Positions 5,171 to 12,260 of a stretch of 13,038 nt of DNA are shown here, piece by piece. The notes beneath the pieces are model-generated. The model saw only the letters and a list, made by a program, of their open reading frames with translations, was not told the DNA's origin and searched no databases. The stretch is from Gammaproteobacteria bacterium. GTDB lineage: Bacteria > Pseudomonadota > Gammaproteobacteria > QOAV01. Within the stretch, counting starts at the first letter, position 1. Each line of letters starts with the position of its first letter. The stretch is from the NCBI GenBank assembly GCA_027067235.1, contig JALXFQ010000382.1, forward strand, positions 1 to 13,038. Reading direction: 5' to 3'. The position numbers and the translations under genes are program-made.

Positions 5171-8100
5171 CATGCCTGGCGTTTGCTTTCCAGTTTGCTG
5201 TAGCGTCCGTAATAGATCAGCGGGATGACAAACAGCGTCAGTATGGTCGATACCAGAGTACCGAACACCAGCGAGATGGCCAGTCCGCCGAACACCGGGT
5301 CGAATATCATGATGAAAGTACCCAGAATGATGGCCAGCGCAGTCAGCATGATGGGTCGCAAGCGCACCGTGCCTGCCTGCAGCACGGCTTCCGCCACGCT
5401 GTGGCCGGCCTTGCGGTATTCCAGTATAAAATCAATCAGTAACAATGAGTTACGTACCACGATGCCGGCCAGGGCAATCATGCCGATCATGGATGTGGCG
5501 GTGAATGGCTGACCGAGGGCGGCGTGGCCGCCGAAAATGCCGATAATGGTCAGCGGTATGGCGCCCATGACAATGAGGGGGACAATGAACGACTGGTAAT
5601 AGCCCACCAGCACCAGATAAATCAGTATTACAGCAACGCCAAACGCCGCGCCGAGATCGCGGAACACGTCCAGAGTGAGGCGCATTTCACCGTCCCAGCG
5701 CACGGAATAGCCGGTGGTGTCGGGATCAGCCATGAAGTACTGTTTGAGCTTGACGCCATCCGGTAGCGGGTGTGTTTTCAGGTATTTCCACATGCGCAGC
5801 ACGGCGTAAACCTGGGATTCCTTTTTCATTTCGCCTTCGACATAAACAACAGGCCGCTGGTCCTTGTGCAAAATGGCTTTTGCCGCCGGAACCTTGTTGA
5901 TGCTGGCGATATCCAGCAGTGGTATCTGTTTGCCCTGGCGGTTGGTGAAGAATACGGTGGACAGGTCAACGGGACCGCGGCGGTCGGATACCGGGATGCG
6001 AAACTCGATGGGCACGGGCTCCTTTTCCTCGTCCATGTGTACTGTGCCGATATCATAACCGGCAAGAAAGGTGCGCATGGTCTGCGCCACCTGCGCCGGC
6101 AATATGCCCAGCAGAGCGGCTTTTTCACGGTTGACCCTGATCTTGTATTCGAAAGACGGTTCCTCCACGGAGCTGTCGATATCCACCAGGTCCGGGGTGG
6201 TTTTGAACACGTTTTCTTTTAGTTGCAGGGCGATTTCACGCGCCTTGTCCATGTCCGGGCCGTATACTTCGGCCAGCACGGTGGCGCGCACCGGCGGGCC
6301 GGGCGGGTCTTCCACCAGCTTGATGGTGGCGCCGGTTTTTTGCGCCAGTTCAGCCAGCGCCGGGCGCATTTGCAAAGCGATTTCAATGGAGCTGATTTCG
6401 CGATGATGCTTGTCGCGCAGATTGACGCGCACCTCGGCCACCTGCGGACCGCGTTTCAGGCCGGAACCGCGCAGCAGGCCGTTGAAATCTATGACGCCGG
6501 GTTCTCCCACCGAGGTTTCATACGATTTCACCTGCGGGTTGGCGCGGACGATGTCACCGACCATGCGTGCCACCCGGTCGGTGTTTTCCAGTGCAGTGCC
6601 ATCGGGTGCGTCAATGGTAATGTTGAAGGTATTGGTGTTGTTTTTCGGCAACATCTTGAAAGTCACCACGCCCAGGCTGGGCAAGGCCAGAGCCAGGCCC
6701 ATCAGGACCAGCAGGAACAGATAGAACAGTATGCGCAGTAGTTTGCTGGCCACCAGCTTTTTCATGATGGCGTGATAGCCACGCTCCAGTATGCCGGCGC
6801 CGTGTTCATGCGTATTCGCGCCGCGCATTTTGCACCAGCGATAGGCCGCCCACGGTGCGACAGTATAGGCGACCGCCAGTGAAGTGATCATCGCGACAGG
6901 CACGAAAAACGGTATCGGCGCCATGTAGGGACCCATCATGCCAGTCACCCAGAACATGGGCAGAAACGCCAGTATGACGGTGAACGTTGCGAGGTTTGTC
7001 GGTTTGCCGATTTCGTTCACCGCCGCCACCACGCCTTTGAAGCGGTCGATGCCTTCTCTGCTGTAATGGCGGAACACGTTCTCGATGACCACGATGGAGT
7101 CATCCACCAGCAGTCCCAGCGACAGGATCAGGGCGAACAGAGTGATGCGGTTGATGGTTTGCCCGGCGATCATGCCGATGAGCAGGGTAATCAACAGAAT
7201 CAGCGGAATGGTCAGGGTTACGATGCCGGCGGCGCGCGGGCCGAGGAAAACGACCAGCAGAATGATAACAGTGCCGACAGCGATGCTGAGATGTTCCATC
7301 AGCAGGTTCACGGCCTTGTCGGCCTTTTCGCCGTCGTTACGCGTGATATTGACCAGCACGTCATCGGGAATAACCTTGCTGCGCACCGTCTCCAGCTGCC
7401 TGAGTACGTTATTCGCCACGGATACCGCATTGGTCCCCTTGCGCTTGGCCAGAGCGATGGTTACCGCGGGGATTTCCAGATCCTGCGGGTGTTTACCCTG
7501 GAAGGCCGGGCCGAAGCCGATGCGGTGCACAGTCCTGATTTCGCCGGGGCCGTCGGTAATGCTGGCAATATCTTTCAGGAACACAGGTTTGTGGTTGTAT
7601 AGACCCACCACCACGCTGGCCACGTCGACTGCTGTTTGCAGTTTACCGCCGGCCCGCACGGTTTCCACCCTGCCGTGGTTGACGAAGGTGCCGGTGGGCA
7701 TGTCCACATTGGTGGCTTTCAGGATGCCTTCAATATCATTCAGGGTGACGTTGAAATGGCGCATTCTCGCCAGATCCAGTGCGACATTGATCTGCCGCCT
7801 GCGGCCACCGAGTATAAACGGATTGGATACGCCATCCACCTGGCGCAGGTATTCCATCAGGTCTGTGGCAACCTTGCGTAACTGCCGGTCATCCCGCCGG
7901 TCCGAGGACAGAGAGATAGTCAGAATGGGCACATCGTCCACGTCCACCGGATGCACCATTGGCTGGCGGGTGCCCGGTGGCATCTGATCCAGATGGCTCA
8001 TGATGCGGTCGTACAGCTTGACCAGCGAGTCTTCCTTGTCCTCGCCCACTTCAAACTGCACAAATACCACGCCCATGGAATCGCGCGCCATGCCGTAGGT

Positions 8101-8364
8101 ATGGTCGATGCCTTCCATGCCCTGCAGGATGGCTTCCAGTGGCTTGAGGATGAGTTGTTCGATTTCTTTCGGCGAAGCGCCGGGTTTTTGCACGATGATA
8201 TTGGCGGCTGGCACCACAATCTGCGGGTTTTCCTCGCGCGGGGTGATCAGGAACGCCATAACGCCAGCCAGAAAGCCCATGAGCAGAATCAACAGGGTCA
8301 GCTTGCTGCGGGCGAAGTTTCTGGCAATGCGTCCGGCGATATTGAGTTGGATGTCGTCGTTCAT
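5170..8364 (-). CDS. RND-family efflux pump, inner membrane permease (AcrB/HAE1-like)
   Basis: A 1064-residue proton-driven exporter of normal length for the RND superfamily. A first membrane helix lies near residues 20-40, followed by a large periplasmic loop, a helix cluster around 350-505, a second N-like helix near 560-585 with another large loop, and a final cluster around 900-1050. The helix-4 motif LGLLVDDSIVVIEN carries Asp421 and Asp422, matching the AcrB proton-relay Asp407/Asp408. In helix 10, VVRNSLLLIDF has Arg971 where AcrB has Lys940. The DD pair and general sequence favour the HAE1/AcrB side over metal pumps, but the substrate cannot be read. AGGA lies nine bases before the ATG. 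It is the last gene of the arsR-tolC-adaptor operon, 63 bases after the mini-adaptor. Confidence 0.93.
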   Translation of the reverse strand: MNDDIQLNIAGRIARNFARSKLTLLILLMGFLAGVMAFLITPREENPQIVVPAANIIVQKPGASPKEIEQLILKPLEAILQGMEGIDHTYGMARDSMGVVFVQFEVGEDKEDSLVKLYDRIMSHLDQMPPGTRQPMVHPVDVDDVPILTISLSSDRRDDRQLRKVATDLMEYLRQVDGVSNPFILGGRRRQINVALDLARMRHFNVTLNDIEGILKATNVDMPTGTFVNHGRVETVRAGGKLQTAVDVASVVVGLYNHKPVFLKDIASITDGPGEIRTVHRIGFGPAFQGKHPQDLEIPAVTIALAKRKGTNAVSVANNVLRQLETVRSKVIPDDVLVNITRNDGEKADKAVNLLMEHLSIAVGTVIILLVVFLGPRAAGIVTLTIPLILLITLLIGMIAGQTINRITLFALILSLGLLVDDSIVVIENVFRHYSREGIDRFKGVVAAVNEIGKPTNLATFTVILAFLPMFWVTGMMGPYMAPIPFFVPVAMITSLAVAYTVAPWAAYRWCKMRGANTHEHGAGILERGYHAIMKKLVASKLLRILFYLFLLVLMGLALALPSLGVVTFKMLPKNNTNTFNITIDAPDGTALENTDRVARMVGDIVRANPQVKSYETSVGEPGVIDFNGLLRGSGLKRGPQVAEVRVNLRDKHHREISSIEIALQMRPALAELAQKTGATIKLVEDPPGPPVRATVLAEVYGPDMDKAREIALQLKENVFKTTPDLVDIDSSVEEPSFEYKIRVNREKAALLGILPAQVAQTMRTFLAGYDIGTVHMDEEKEPVPIEFRIPVSDRRGPVDLSTVFFTNRQGKQIPLLDIASINKVPAAKAILHKDQRPVVYVEGEMKKESQVYAVLRMWKYLKTHPLPDGVKLKQYFMADPDTTGYSVRWDGEMRLTLDVFRDLGAAFGVAVILIYLVLVGYYQSFIVPLIVMGAIPLTIIGIFGGHAALGQPFTATSMIGMIALAGIVVRNSLLLIDFILEYRKAGHSVAEAVLQAGTVRLRPIMLTALAIILGTFIMIFDPVFGGLAISLVFGTLVSTILTLFVIPLIYYGRYSKLESKRQA

Positions 8365-8404
8365 GCGATGTTGTCCTGATACGGTTTCACGGGGAATGCA
8401 CCCC

Positions 8405-8422
8405 GGCCGGGTTTGCCCGGCC
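8405..8422 (-). other. Intercistronic hairpin between mini-adaptor and RND gene
   Basis: Perfect 7-bp arms GGCCGGG and CCCGGCC around a 4-base loop lie five bases after the stop codon of the mini-adaptor gene. No T-run follows on either strand, so it is not a standard terminator. Such stems can stabilise upstream mRNA or set relative expression within an operon. Confidence 0.5.
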
Positions 8423-8427
8423 TGATA

Positions 8428-8739
8428 TTATGGATTCAGCGTGATGGGACTGCCATCGTGCAGCGTGGTGGTCGGGCCGAGTATGATCTGGTCGCCTGGC
8501 AGCAGGCCGCTGAGTATTTCAATCCTGCGCGGGTGTCGCTTGCCGGGCTTGACCATGACAAAACGGGCCAGGCCGTTGTGGAATATGAACACGCCGGGTA
8601 TGCCGTTGCGCTGGATGACCGCGCTGGACGGCACGCTGCTGCTGTCGGCGTGGATGCGGTAGCTGCTGAATCCCGCGGCCAGCAACGGCTGCGCCAGCAA
8701 CGTCCCCGTCAACAGCAATGCGCGCATGAACCTGCTCAT
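8428..8739 (-). CDS. Secreted mini membrane-fusion protein (C-terminal adaptor domain only)
   Basis: A 103-residue protein. Residues 1-22 look like a Sec signal peptide (SRFMR followed by a hydrophobic core and LLAA). The remainder follows the pattern of the C-terminal membrane-proximal domain of RND adaptors (MFP/HlyD type): VPSSAV at 36-41, GVFIF at 49-53, IEILSGLLPGDQII at 73-86 and LHDGSPI at 93-99. Full adaptors have about 350-400 residues; the lipoyl, alpha-hairpin and beta-barrel domains are missing here, with the signal peptide joined in frame to the last domain. The ATG overlaps the tolC-like stop by four bases (ATGA) and the RND gene follows, so the position is that of an adaptor gene. 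It may be an in-frame internal deletion or a stable reduced adaptor. Domain assignment is from motifs alone. Confidence 0.72.
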   Translation of the reverse strand: MSRFMRALLLTGTLLAQPLLAAGFSSYRIHADSSSVPSSAVIQRNGIPGVFIFHNGLARFVMVKPGKRHPRRIEILSGLLPGDQIILGPTTTLHDGSPITLNP

Positions 8740-10088
8740 TGCTGCCTGTTCCCCGTGTCCTGCGGCAGCTCAAGCGCGCCGGTAGCCGCGGCCAGGGTGG
8801 CTTCCGCGTCCGCCCAGTCGTGCACCGCCGCCAGTTTCTCCTGCCGTGCTTTCACCAGCGATTGCTCGGCCTGCAGCAGATCGATCAGGATGGTCCGGCC
8901 CTCGCCGTAGCGCTCATTGATCTGGGGCACTGCTTTTTCGGCGCTGGCGACCGACGCGCGGGCTACCCGGTATCTTTCCCTGGCGGCTTCGATACGGGCG
9001 AGGGCATTGCGCACATCCGTGGCGATTTCCTGCTCGAGCTGCCTGATCTGCTGCTCGATTGCATTGGTGGCCAGATTGGCTGCGGTGATCTTGTCGTCGG
9101 TGGTGGCGTTGTACAGATCCATTTTTACCACACCCATGATGTACTGGGAGTCGTTTTTCAGGCTGGGATAGTCCTCTTCGTACCAGTCGCTGCCCGCCAC
9201 CAGCGAGACTGTGGGTTTTTTTGCTGATCTGGCAACGTCGATCTTGCTATGGCTTGCGGCCAGCTGGGCGCGCAGGGCCTTGATGTCACGCCGGTTTTTC
9301 AGCGCTTGCGCTATCAGAGCATCGGTGTCGTGGTTTTTTTTGCTGATATCGATGTCATGACCCACTTCGACATCCGCGCCGGGCAGGCCCATGGCCATGG
9401 CGAGTACGTTTCTGGCCTGGACATATTCCGACCGCGCCGTGCTGAGCCCGGACTGATAGGCGGCGCGGTTGACTTCCGCCGTGAGCTTGTCGGATTCAAC
9501 AATACGGTCTTCGCTGTACAGACGCCGGGTGGTGCGGGCGTGATTTTGTGCCGAACGCAGCGCCTTTTCAGCGATGGCGATGCCGCGCTTGGCGGTCTGC
9601 GCAGCAAGATAGGCCTGGGTGGCGCGCAGGGCAGTGACTATTCGTGCCCGCTCGTACCGGTATTTGCTGGCTTGCGCCTGGTCGCTGGCGCCGGCAATTT
9701 CGGCTTCCAGACGGCCGCCGGTATACAGCGGGAGTTTTACCGCGATGCCGAAAGAGTTCAGGAAGGCCGCGTCGGGATCGTTCAGTGTGGCGGGATCAAA
9801 GTCTTCCTGGCGAATTTTCCGGCTGTTGATCTTGATGGCGAAGGCATCCAGCGGATTGTTGCTGATACGGCCGATATAATTGGCGGAAACCACCGGCTTG
9901 CCGCCCGCTGCGGCTGCGGAAGCCTGGGCGCCGGCGGCATGCATTTGCTGTTCCACGGCAATCAGGCCGGGATTGTTTTGCAGTGCATAGTCAATGGCCT
10001 GCTCAAGCGTCAGAACATCGCCGGCTTGCGCTGACTGGTTAACCGCCAGGCCAAGCAGCCAGGCCAAGATGAAAAAATGCTTTCGCAT
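8736..10088 (-). CDS. TolC-family outer membrane efflux channel
   Basis: A 450-residue outer membrane factor. Residues 1-22 are a Sec signal peptide ending AQA before GD. The start of the mature protein, LTLEQAIDYALQNNPGL, is typical of the TolC/OEP family. Long alanine- and glutamine-rich helical stretches (about 150-220 and 345-440) correspond to the periplasmic coiled-coil barrel, and the two OEP repeats are visible. KLPLYTGGRLEAEI near 118-131 and VVKMDLYNATTDDKI in the second half are the equivalent strand-to-helix transitions of the repeats. The start ATG at 10088 is preceded by GGGGAG four bases upstream. It forms the outer part of the pump encoded downstream, with ATGA overlap to the mini-adaptor and an 84-base gap from the arsR-type gene. 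Confidence 0.93.
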   Translation of the reverse strand: MRKHFFILAWLLGLAVNQSAQAGDVLTLEQAIDYALQNNPGLIAVEQQMHAAGAQASAAAAGGKPVVSANYIGRISNNPLDAFAIKINSRKIRQEDFDPATLNDPDAAFLNSFGIAVKLPLYTGGRLEAEIAGASDQAQASKYRYERARIVTALRATQAYLAAQTAKRGIAIAEKALRSAQNHARTTRRLYSEDRIVESDKLTAEVNRAAYQSGLSTARSEYVQARNVLAMAMGLPGADVEVGHDIDISKKNHDTDALIAQALKNRRDIKALRAQLAASHSKIDVARSAKKPTVSLVAGSDWYEEDYPSLKNDSQYIMGVVKMDLYNATTDDKITAANLATNAIEQQIRQLEQEIATDVRNALARIEAARERYRVARASVASAEKAVPQINERYGEGRTILIDLLQAEQSLVKARQEKLAAVHDWADAEATLAAATGALELPQDTGNRQQ

Positions 10089-10172
10089 GTTACTCCCCGC
10101 TAATGTGATGTTGTGATCAGACCGTCGATGGCTCTCCTCTGCCGTACCGCATTGCCGGTCGATGACCGGGTA

Positions 10173-10475
10173 TCAGTGCGCAACATCCTGGTCAGTGGAT
10201 GTGCAATAAATACCTTTCAGGGTTTCCAGCAACTGGCCGGAAAGCGGATCAAGTACCGAGTAATAGACTTTCTGGGCATCACGGCGGCCGGCAACCACGC
10301 CATCAAGACGCAGGCGGGCCAGGTGTTGCGAAACCATGGATTGTCCGAGGCCGCTCAGTTCCCGCAGCTCCCGCACGGACTTCTCGCCGTTGAGAAGCAG
10401 ACACAGCAATTTGAGACGATCCTTGTGCGCCATTGCCTTGAGTAACGCCGAAGGGCGGTTTGAATCAGTATGCAT
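10173..10475 (-). CDS. ArsR-family repressor of the YgaV/BigR/SqrR (persulfide-sensing) type
   Basis: A 100-residue winged-helix regulator. ATG at 10475 is chosen because AAGGGG lies seven bases upstream and the predicted transcript starts near 10524; an in-frame ATG at 10511 would add 12 residues but has a poor ribosome binding site and almost no leader. The DNA-binding helix region is around 36-55 (ELSGLGQSMVSQHLARLRLD). Cys25 in LKLLCLLLNG and Cys91 in LKGIYC match the cysteine pair of E. coli YgaV, BigR and SqrR, which form a di- or tetrasulfide with sulfane sulfur and then release DNA. RDAQKVYYS (65-73) also resembles YgaV. It is first in the efflux operon and likely represses it through the palindrome in its own promoter. 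The effector is inferred from the family. Confidence 0.88.
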   Translation of the reverse strand: MHTDSNRPSALLKAMAHKDRLKLLCLLLNGEKSVRELRELSGLGQSMVSQHLARLRLDGVVAGRRDAQKVYYSVLDPLSGQLLETLKGIYCTSTDQDVAH

Positions 10476-10530
10476 AGTAAATCCCCTTACTATTTCGCGC
10501 TGCCCGGTCATGAGCAGCTTCTCTCGGGTA

Positions 10531-10560
10531 ATTATATATTAGAAAATTCTTATATTTCAA
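10531..10560 (-). promoter_or_regulatory. Promoter of the arsR-tolC-adaptor-RND operon
   Basis: On the minus strand TTGAAA (10560-10555), an 18-base AT-rich spacer and a perfect TATAAT (10536-10531) form a strong sigma-70 promoter. The predicted transcription start is near 10524. No other clear promoter was seen before the tolC-like gene, so the whole operon probably depends on it. Confidence 0.75.
10536..10555. promoter_or_regulatory. AT-rich palindromic operator inside the efflux promoter
   Basis: The 20-bp sequence ATATTAGAAAATTCTTATAT is symmetric in 16 of 20 positions (pattern ATATnAGAAnnTTCTnATAT). It fills the whole spacer between -35 and -10 and touches both boxes, the classical position for an ArsR-family repressor. 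Autoregulation by the adjacent ArsR-type protein is the simplest reading. Confidence 0.65.
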
Positions 10561-10664
10561 GCTCCGGCGCAGTAATTTTTCTGCCAATGTCGAAACCTGC
10601 TCCGGGAAAAATCCGGAAAATCAAGCAATACCCGGGTAATTCTACACTAAATTGCAACGCGCGG

Positions 10665-10692
10665 GTTGACTTCTTCACAGGCCTGCTATGCT
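10665..10692 (+). promoter_or_regulatory. Candidate extended -10 promoter of the PilU-like gene
   Basis: TTGACT (10666-10671) precedes TATGCT (10687-10692), which has TG one base upstream (extended -10). The spacer is short (15 bases, or 16 if the -35 box is read one base earlier as GTTGAC). Transcription would start near 10699, giving a leader of about 200 bases. Confidence 0.45.
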
Positions 10693-10698
10693 TTAGGT

Positions 10699-10902
10699 AA
10701 CGGTGATTGATTCCGGAGCTCTTGGGGGTGCCGCCATGCGTCCCGTTTTTCCGCGATAATCAGGGAGATAGACGGGCCCGCGCTAACCATTGCGCGTGGC
10801 GGCCGGAAAGCCGCCGCGGAATACAGGCCGCCAGGGACATTCAGTCACTGAACCTTTAGCCAGTCGTTCAGACCGGATTTGGTCAAAACAGGAAGGAAGA
10901 TT
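10699..10902 (+). other. Long GC-rich leader of the PilU-like gene with successive hairpins
   Basis: The stretch between the promoter and the start codon holds no gene of normal size. It contains CCCGT (10742-10746) complementary to ACGGG (10772-10776), a CGCGC/GCGCG stem with an 8-base loop (10779-10796) and, one base later, GGCGGC-CGGAAA-GCCGCC (10798-10815). A 7-codon ORF (10736-10759, MRPVFPR) follows a GGGGG stretch and overlaps the first stem. The conserved cores of the c-di-GMP GEMM riboswitch were not recognised. The rest of the gap towards the arsR promoter (10561-10664) shows nothing further. Confidence 0.35.
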
Positions 10903-12081
10903 ATGGAGCGCAAGAACAACAGCCTTGACAATGTGAAAACCATGCCGCCACCGGAACCGCCGTTTAACCGGCGCAATTCGGAACGCGGCAAGACCTCCAA
11001 TACCGATGCTTTTCTGGCACTGGGCGCACTGGTGCGCAAGGCGCTGGAAAAAAATGCGTCCGACATTCATCTGAAAACCGACAGCCTGCCGGTTTTCCGG
11101 CTGGATGGCGCATTGGTCAGGCAGAAAGGCGAGCCGGTTTTCGATCACGCGCAGATGGAGCTGCTGGCGCGCAAAATGATGGATCGGCCGGAGCAACACG
11201 ACGTGTTGCAGCAAAAGCGCCAGCTGGACCTTTCTTTCGCCCTGGAAAACGTCGGCCGCATGCGTGTCAATATATTTTACCAGTCGGGCTCTCTGGCCAT
11301 GGCCCTGCGTATTATTCGCACCATTATCCCGACGCCGGAGGATCTGTTTTTACCGGATATGGTAAAAAATTTCGTGCATCTGGAGCGCGGCATGGTGTTG
11401 ATGACCGGCGCCACCGGTTCCGGCAAGTCCACCACGCTGGCGGCGTTGATAAACGAGATCAACAAACATTATTCCAAACACATACTGACGATAGAAGATC
11501 CGGTGGAATATATATTCACGGAAGCAAAATCCATGGTCAATCAGCGCGAACTGGGCATTGACGCGGTGAGTTTTCCGGAGGCGCTGCGCTCGGCGTTGCG
11601 GGAAGATCCGGATGTCATTCTGATGGGCGAGATGCGCGATCCGGAATCCATCGAGGTGGCGCTGACTGCCGCCGAAACCGGCCATCTGGTGTTTACCACC
11701 CTGCACGCGCCGGCAGCGGCGGAAACTGTCGACCGAATCATTTCATCGTTTACCGGACCATCCCAGGCGACTATCCGTTCCAAACTGGCGCATAACCTGA
11801 AAGCGGTTATTTCCCAGCGCCTGATTCCGGCGGAGAACGGTGGCCGTATTGCGGCCTGCGAAGTGATGACCACGTCCGCGCTTATCCGGGAGATGATACT
11901 GGACCCGGTAAAGATCAAGGAAATCAACGACCTGATCGTGGCCGGCAAGGAATCCGAAGGCATGCTGAGTTTTGATGAGAGCCTGTTTCGTCTGGTCAAG
12001 CAGAAGAAAATTTCGCGCAATACAGCCCTGCGCCATGCTTCCAGCGTCACCAATCTGCGCCTCAAGCTGGACGGTTTCTGA
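10903..12081 (+). CDS. PilT/PilU-family type IV pilus retraction ATPase (PilU-like)
   Basis: A 392-residue secretion-type ATPase. ATG at 10903 is supported by GGAAGGA ending five bases upstream; an in-frame TTG at 10879 is rejected because the ribosome binding site lies inside it. Walker A GATGSGKS is at residues 169-176, the Asp box TIEDPVEYIF follows near 203, Walker B is DVILMGE with Glu243 (237-243), and the His box TGHLVFTTLHA is at 259-269. The end, SFDESLFRLVKQ to ALRHASSVTNLRLKL, resembles PilU rather than PilT, and the AIRNLIRE motif of PilT is replaced by SALIREMIL. The first 35 residues are polar, proline-rich and additional to the core fold. PilU works with PilT in pilus disassembly, but no other pil gene is next to it here. 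Confidence 0.9.
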   Translation: MERKNNSLDNVKTMPPPEPPFNRRNSERGKTSNTDAFLALGALVRKALEKNASDIHLKTDSLPVFRLDGALVRQKGEPVFDHAQMELLARKMMDRPEQHDVLQQKRQLDLSFALENVGRMRVNIFYQSGSLAMALRIIRTIIPTPEDLFLPDMVKNFVHLERGMVLMTGATGSGKSTTLAALINEINKHYSKHILTIEDPVEYIFTEAKSMVNQRELGIDAVSFPEALRSALREDPDVILMGEMRDPESIEVALTAAETGHLVFTTLHAPAAAETVDRIISSFTGPSQATIRSKLAHNLKAVISQRLIPAENGGRIAACEVMTTSALIREMILDPVKIKEINDLIVAGKESEGMLSFDESLFRLVKQKKISRNTALRHASSVTNLRLKLDGF

Positions 12082-12153
12082 GCATGATGCGGGCCGGATC
12101 GCGCAGGTCGGGACAGCCATGACCCGTCACCGGGCAGGCTTCATCAGTAAAAC

Positions 12154-12167
12154 TTGATATAGATCAC
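12154..12167. promoter_or_regulatory. FNR/Anr-like box upstream of the LysR-type gene
   Basis: TTGAT-ATAG-ATCAC matches the FNR consensus TTGAT-N4-ATCAA in 9 of 10 fixed positions. It lies about 100 bases before the LysR-type start codon. A TATAAA hexamer at 12225-12230 could be the -10 box, which would place the box centre near -76; the -35 region is weak. Confidence 0.4.
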
Positions 12168-12189
12168 GCCAGCCCCGTCTGTGGCTGGC
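12168..12189. other. Hairpin between the PilU-like and LysR-type genes
   Basis: Perfect 7-bp arms GCCAGCC and GGCTGGC enclose an 8-base loop. No T-run follows on either strand, so termination is doubtful; it directly abuts the FNR-like box. Confidence 0.35.
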
Positions 12190-12260
12190 ATTGATTGGCG
12201 GGTTAGTGGTACATTTGCGCCCTTTATAAACCTCTCTTATCGTTCTGAAGTGGTGATCTT

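Noticed and set aside
4991..5173. Small minus-strand open frame crossing the right end of the MITE-like element
   Set aside because: It spans the element border and the terminator, shows no transposase similarity and has no plausible ribosome binding site.
10720..10830. c-di-GMP (GEMM) riboswitch before the PilU-like gene
   Set aside because: Hairpins are present, but the conserved core sequences of GEMM were not found on reading.
10879..10902. TTG start adding eight residues to the PilU-like protein
   Set aside because: The strong GGAAGGA ribosome binding site lies inside this extension and is placed for ATG at 10903.
12168..12189. Rho-independent terminator for the PilU-like gene
   Set aside because: The stem is good but neither strand has a T-run after it, so it is listed only as a hairpin.
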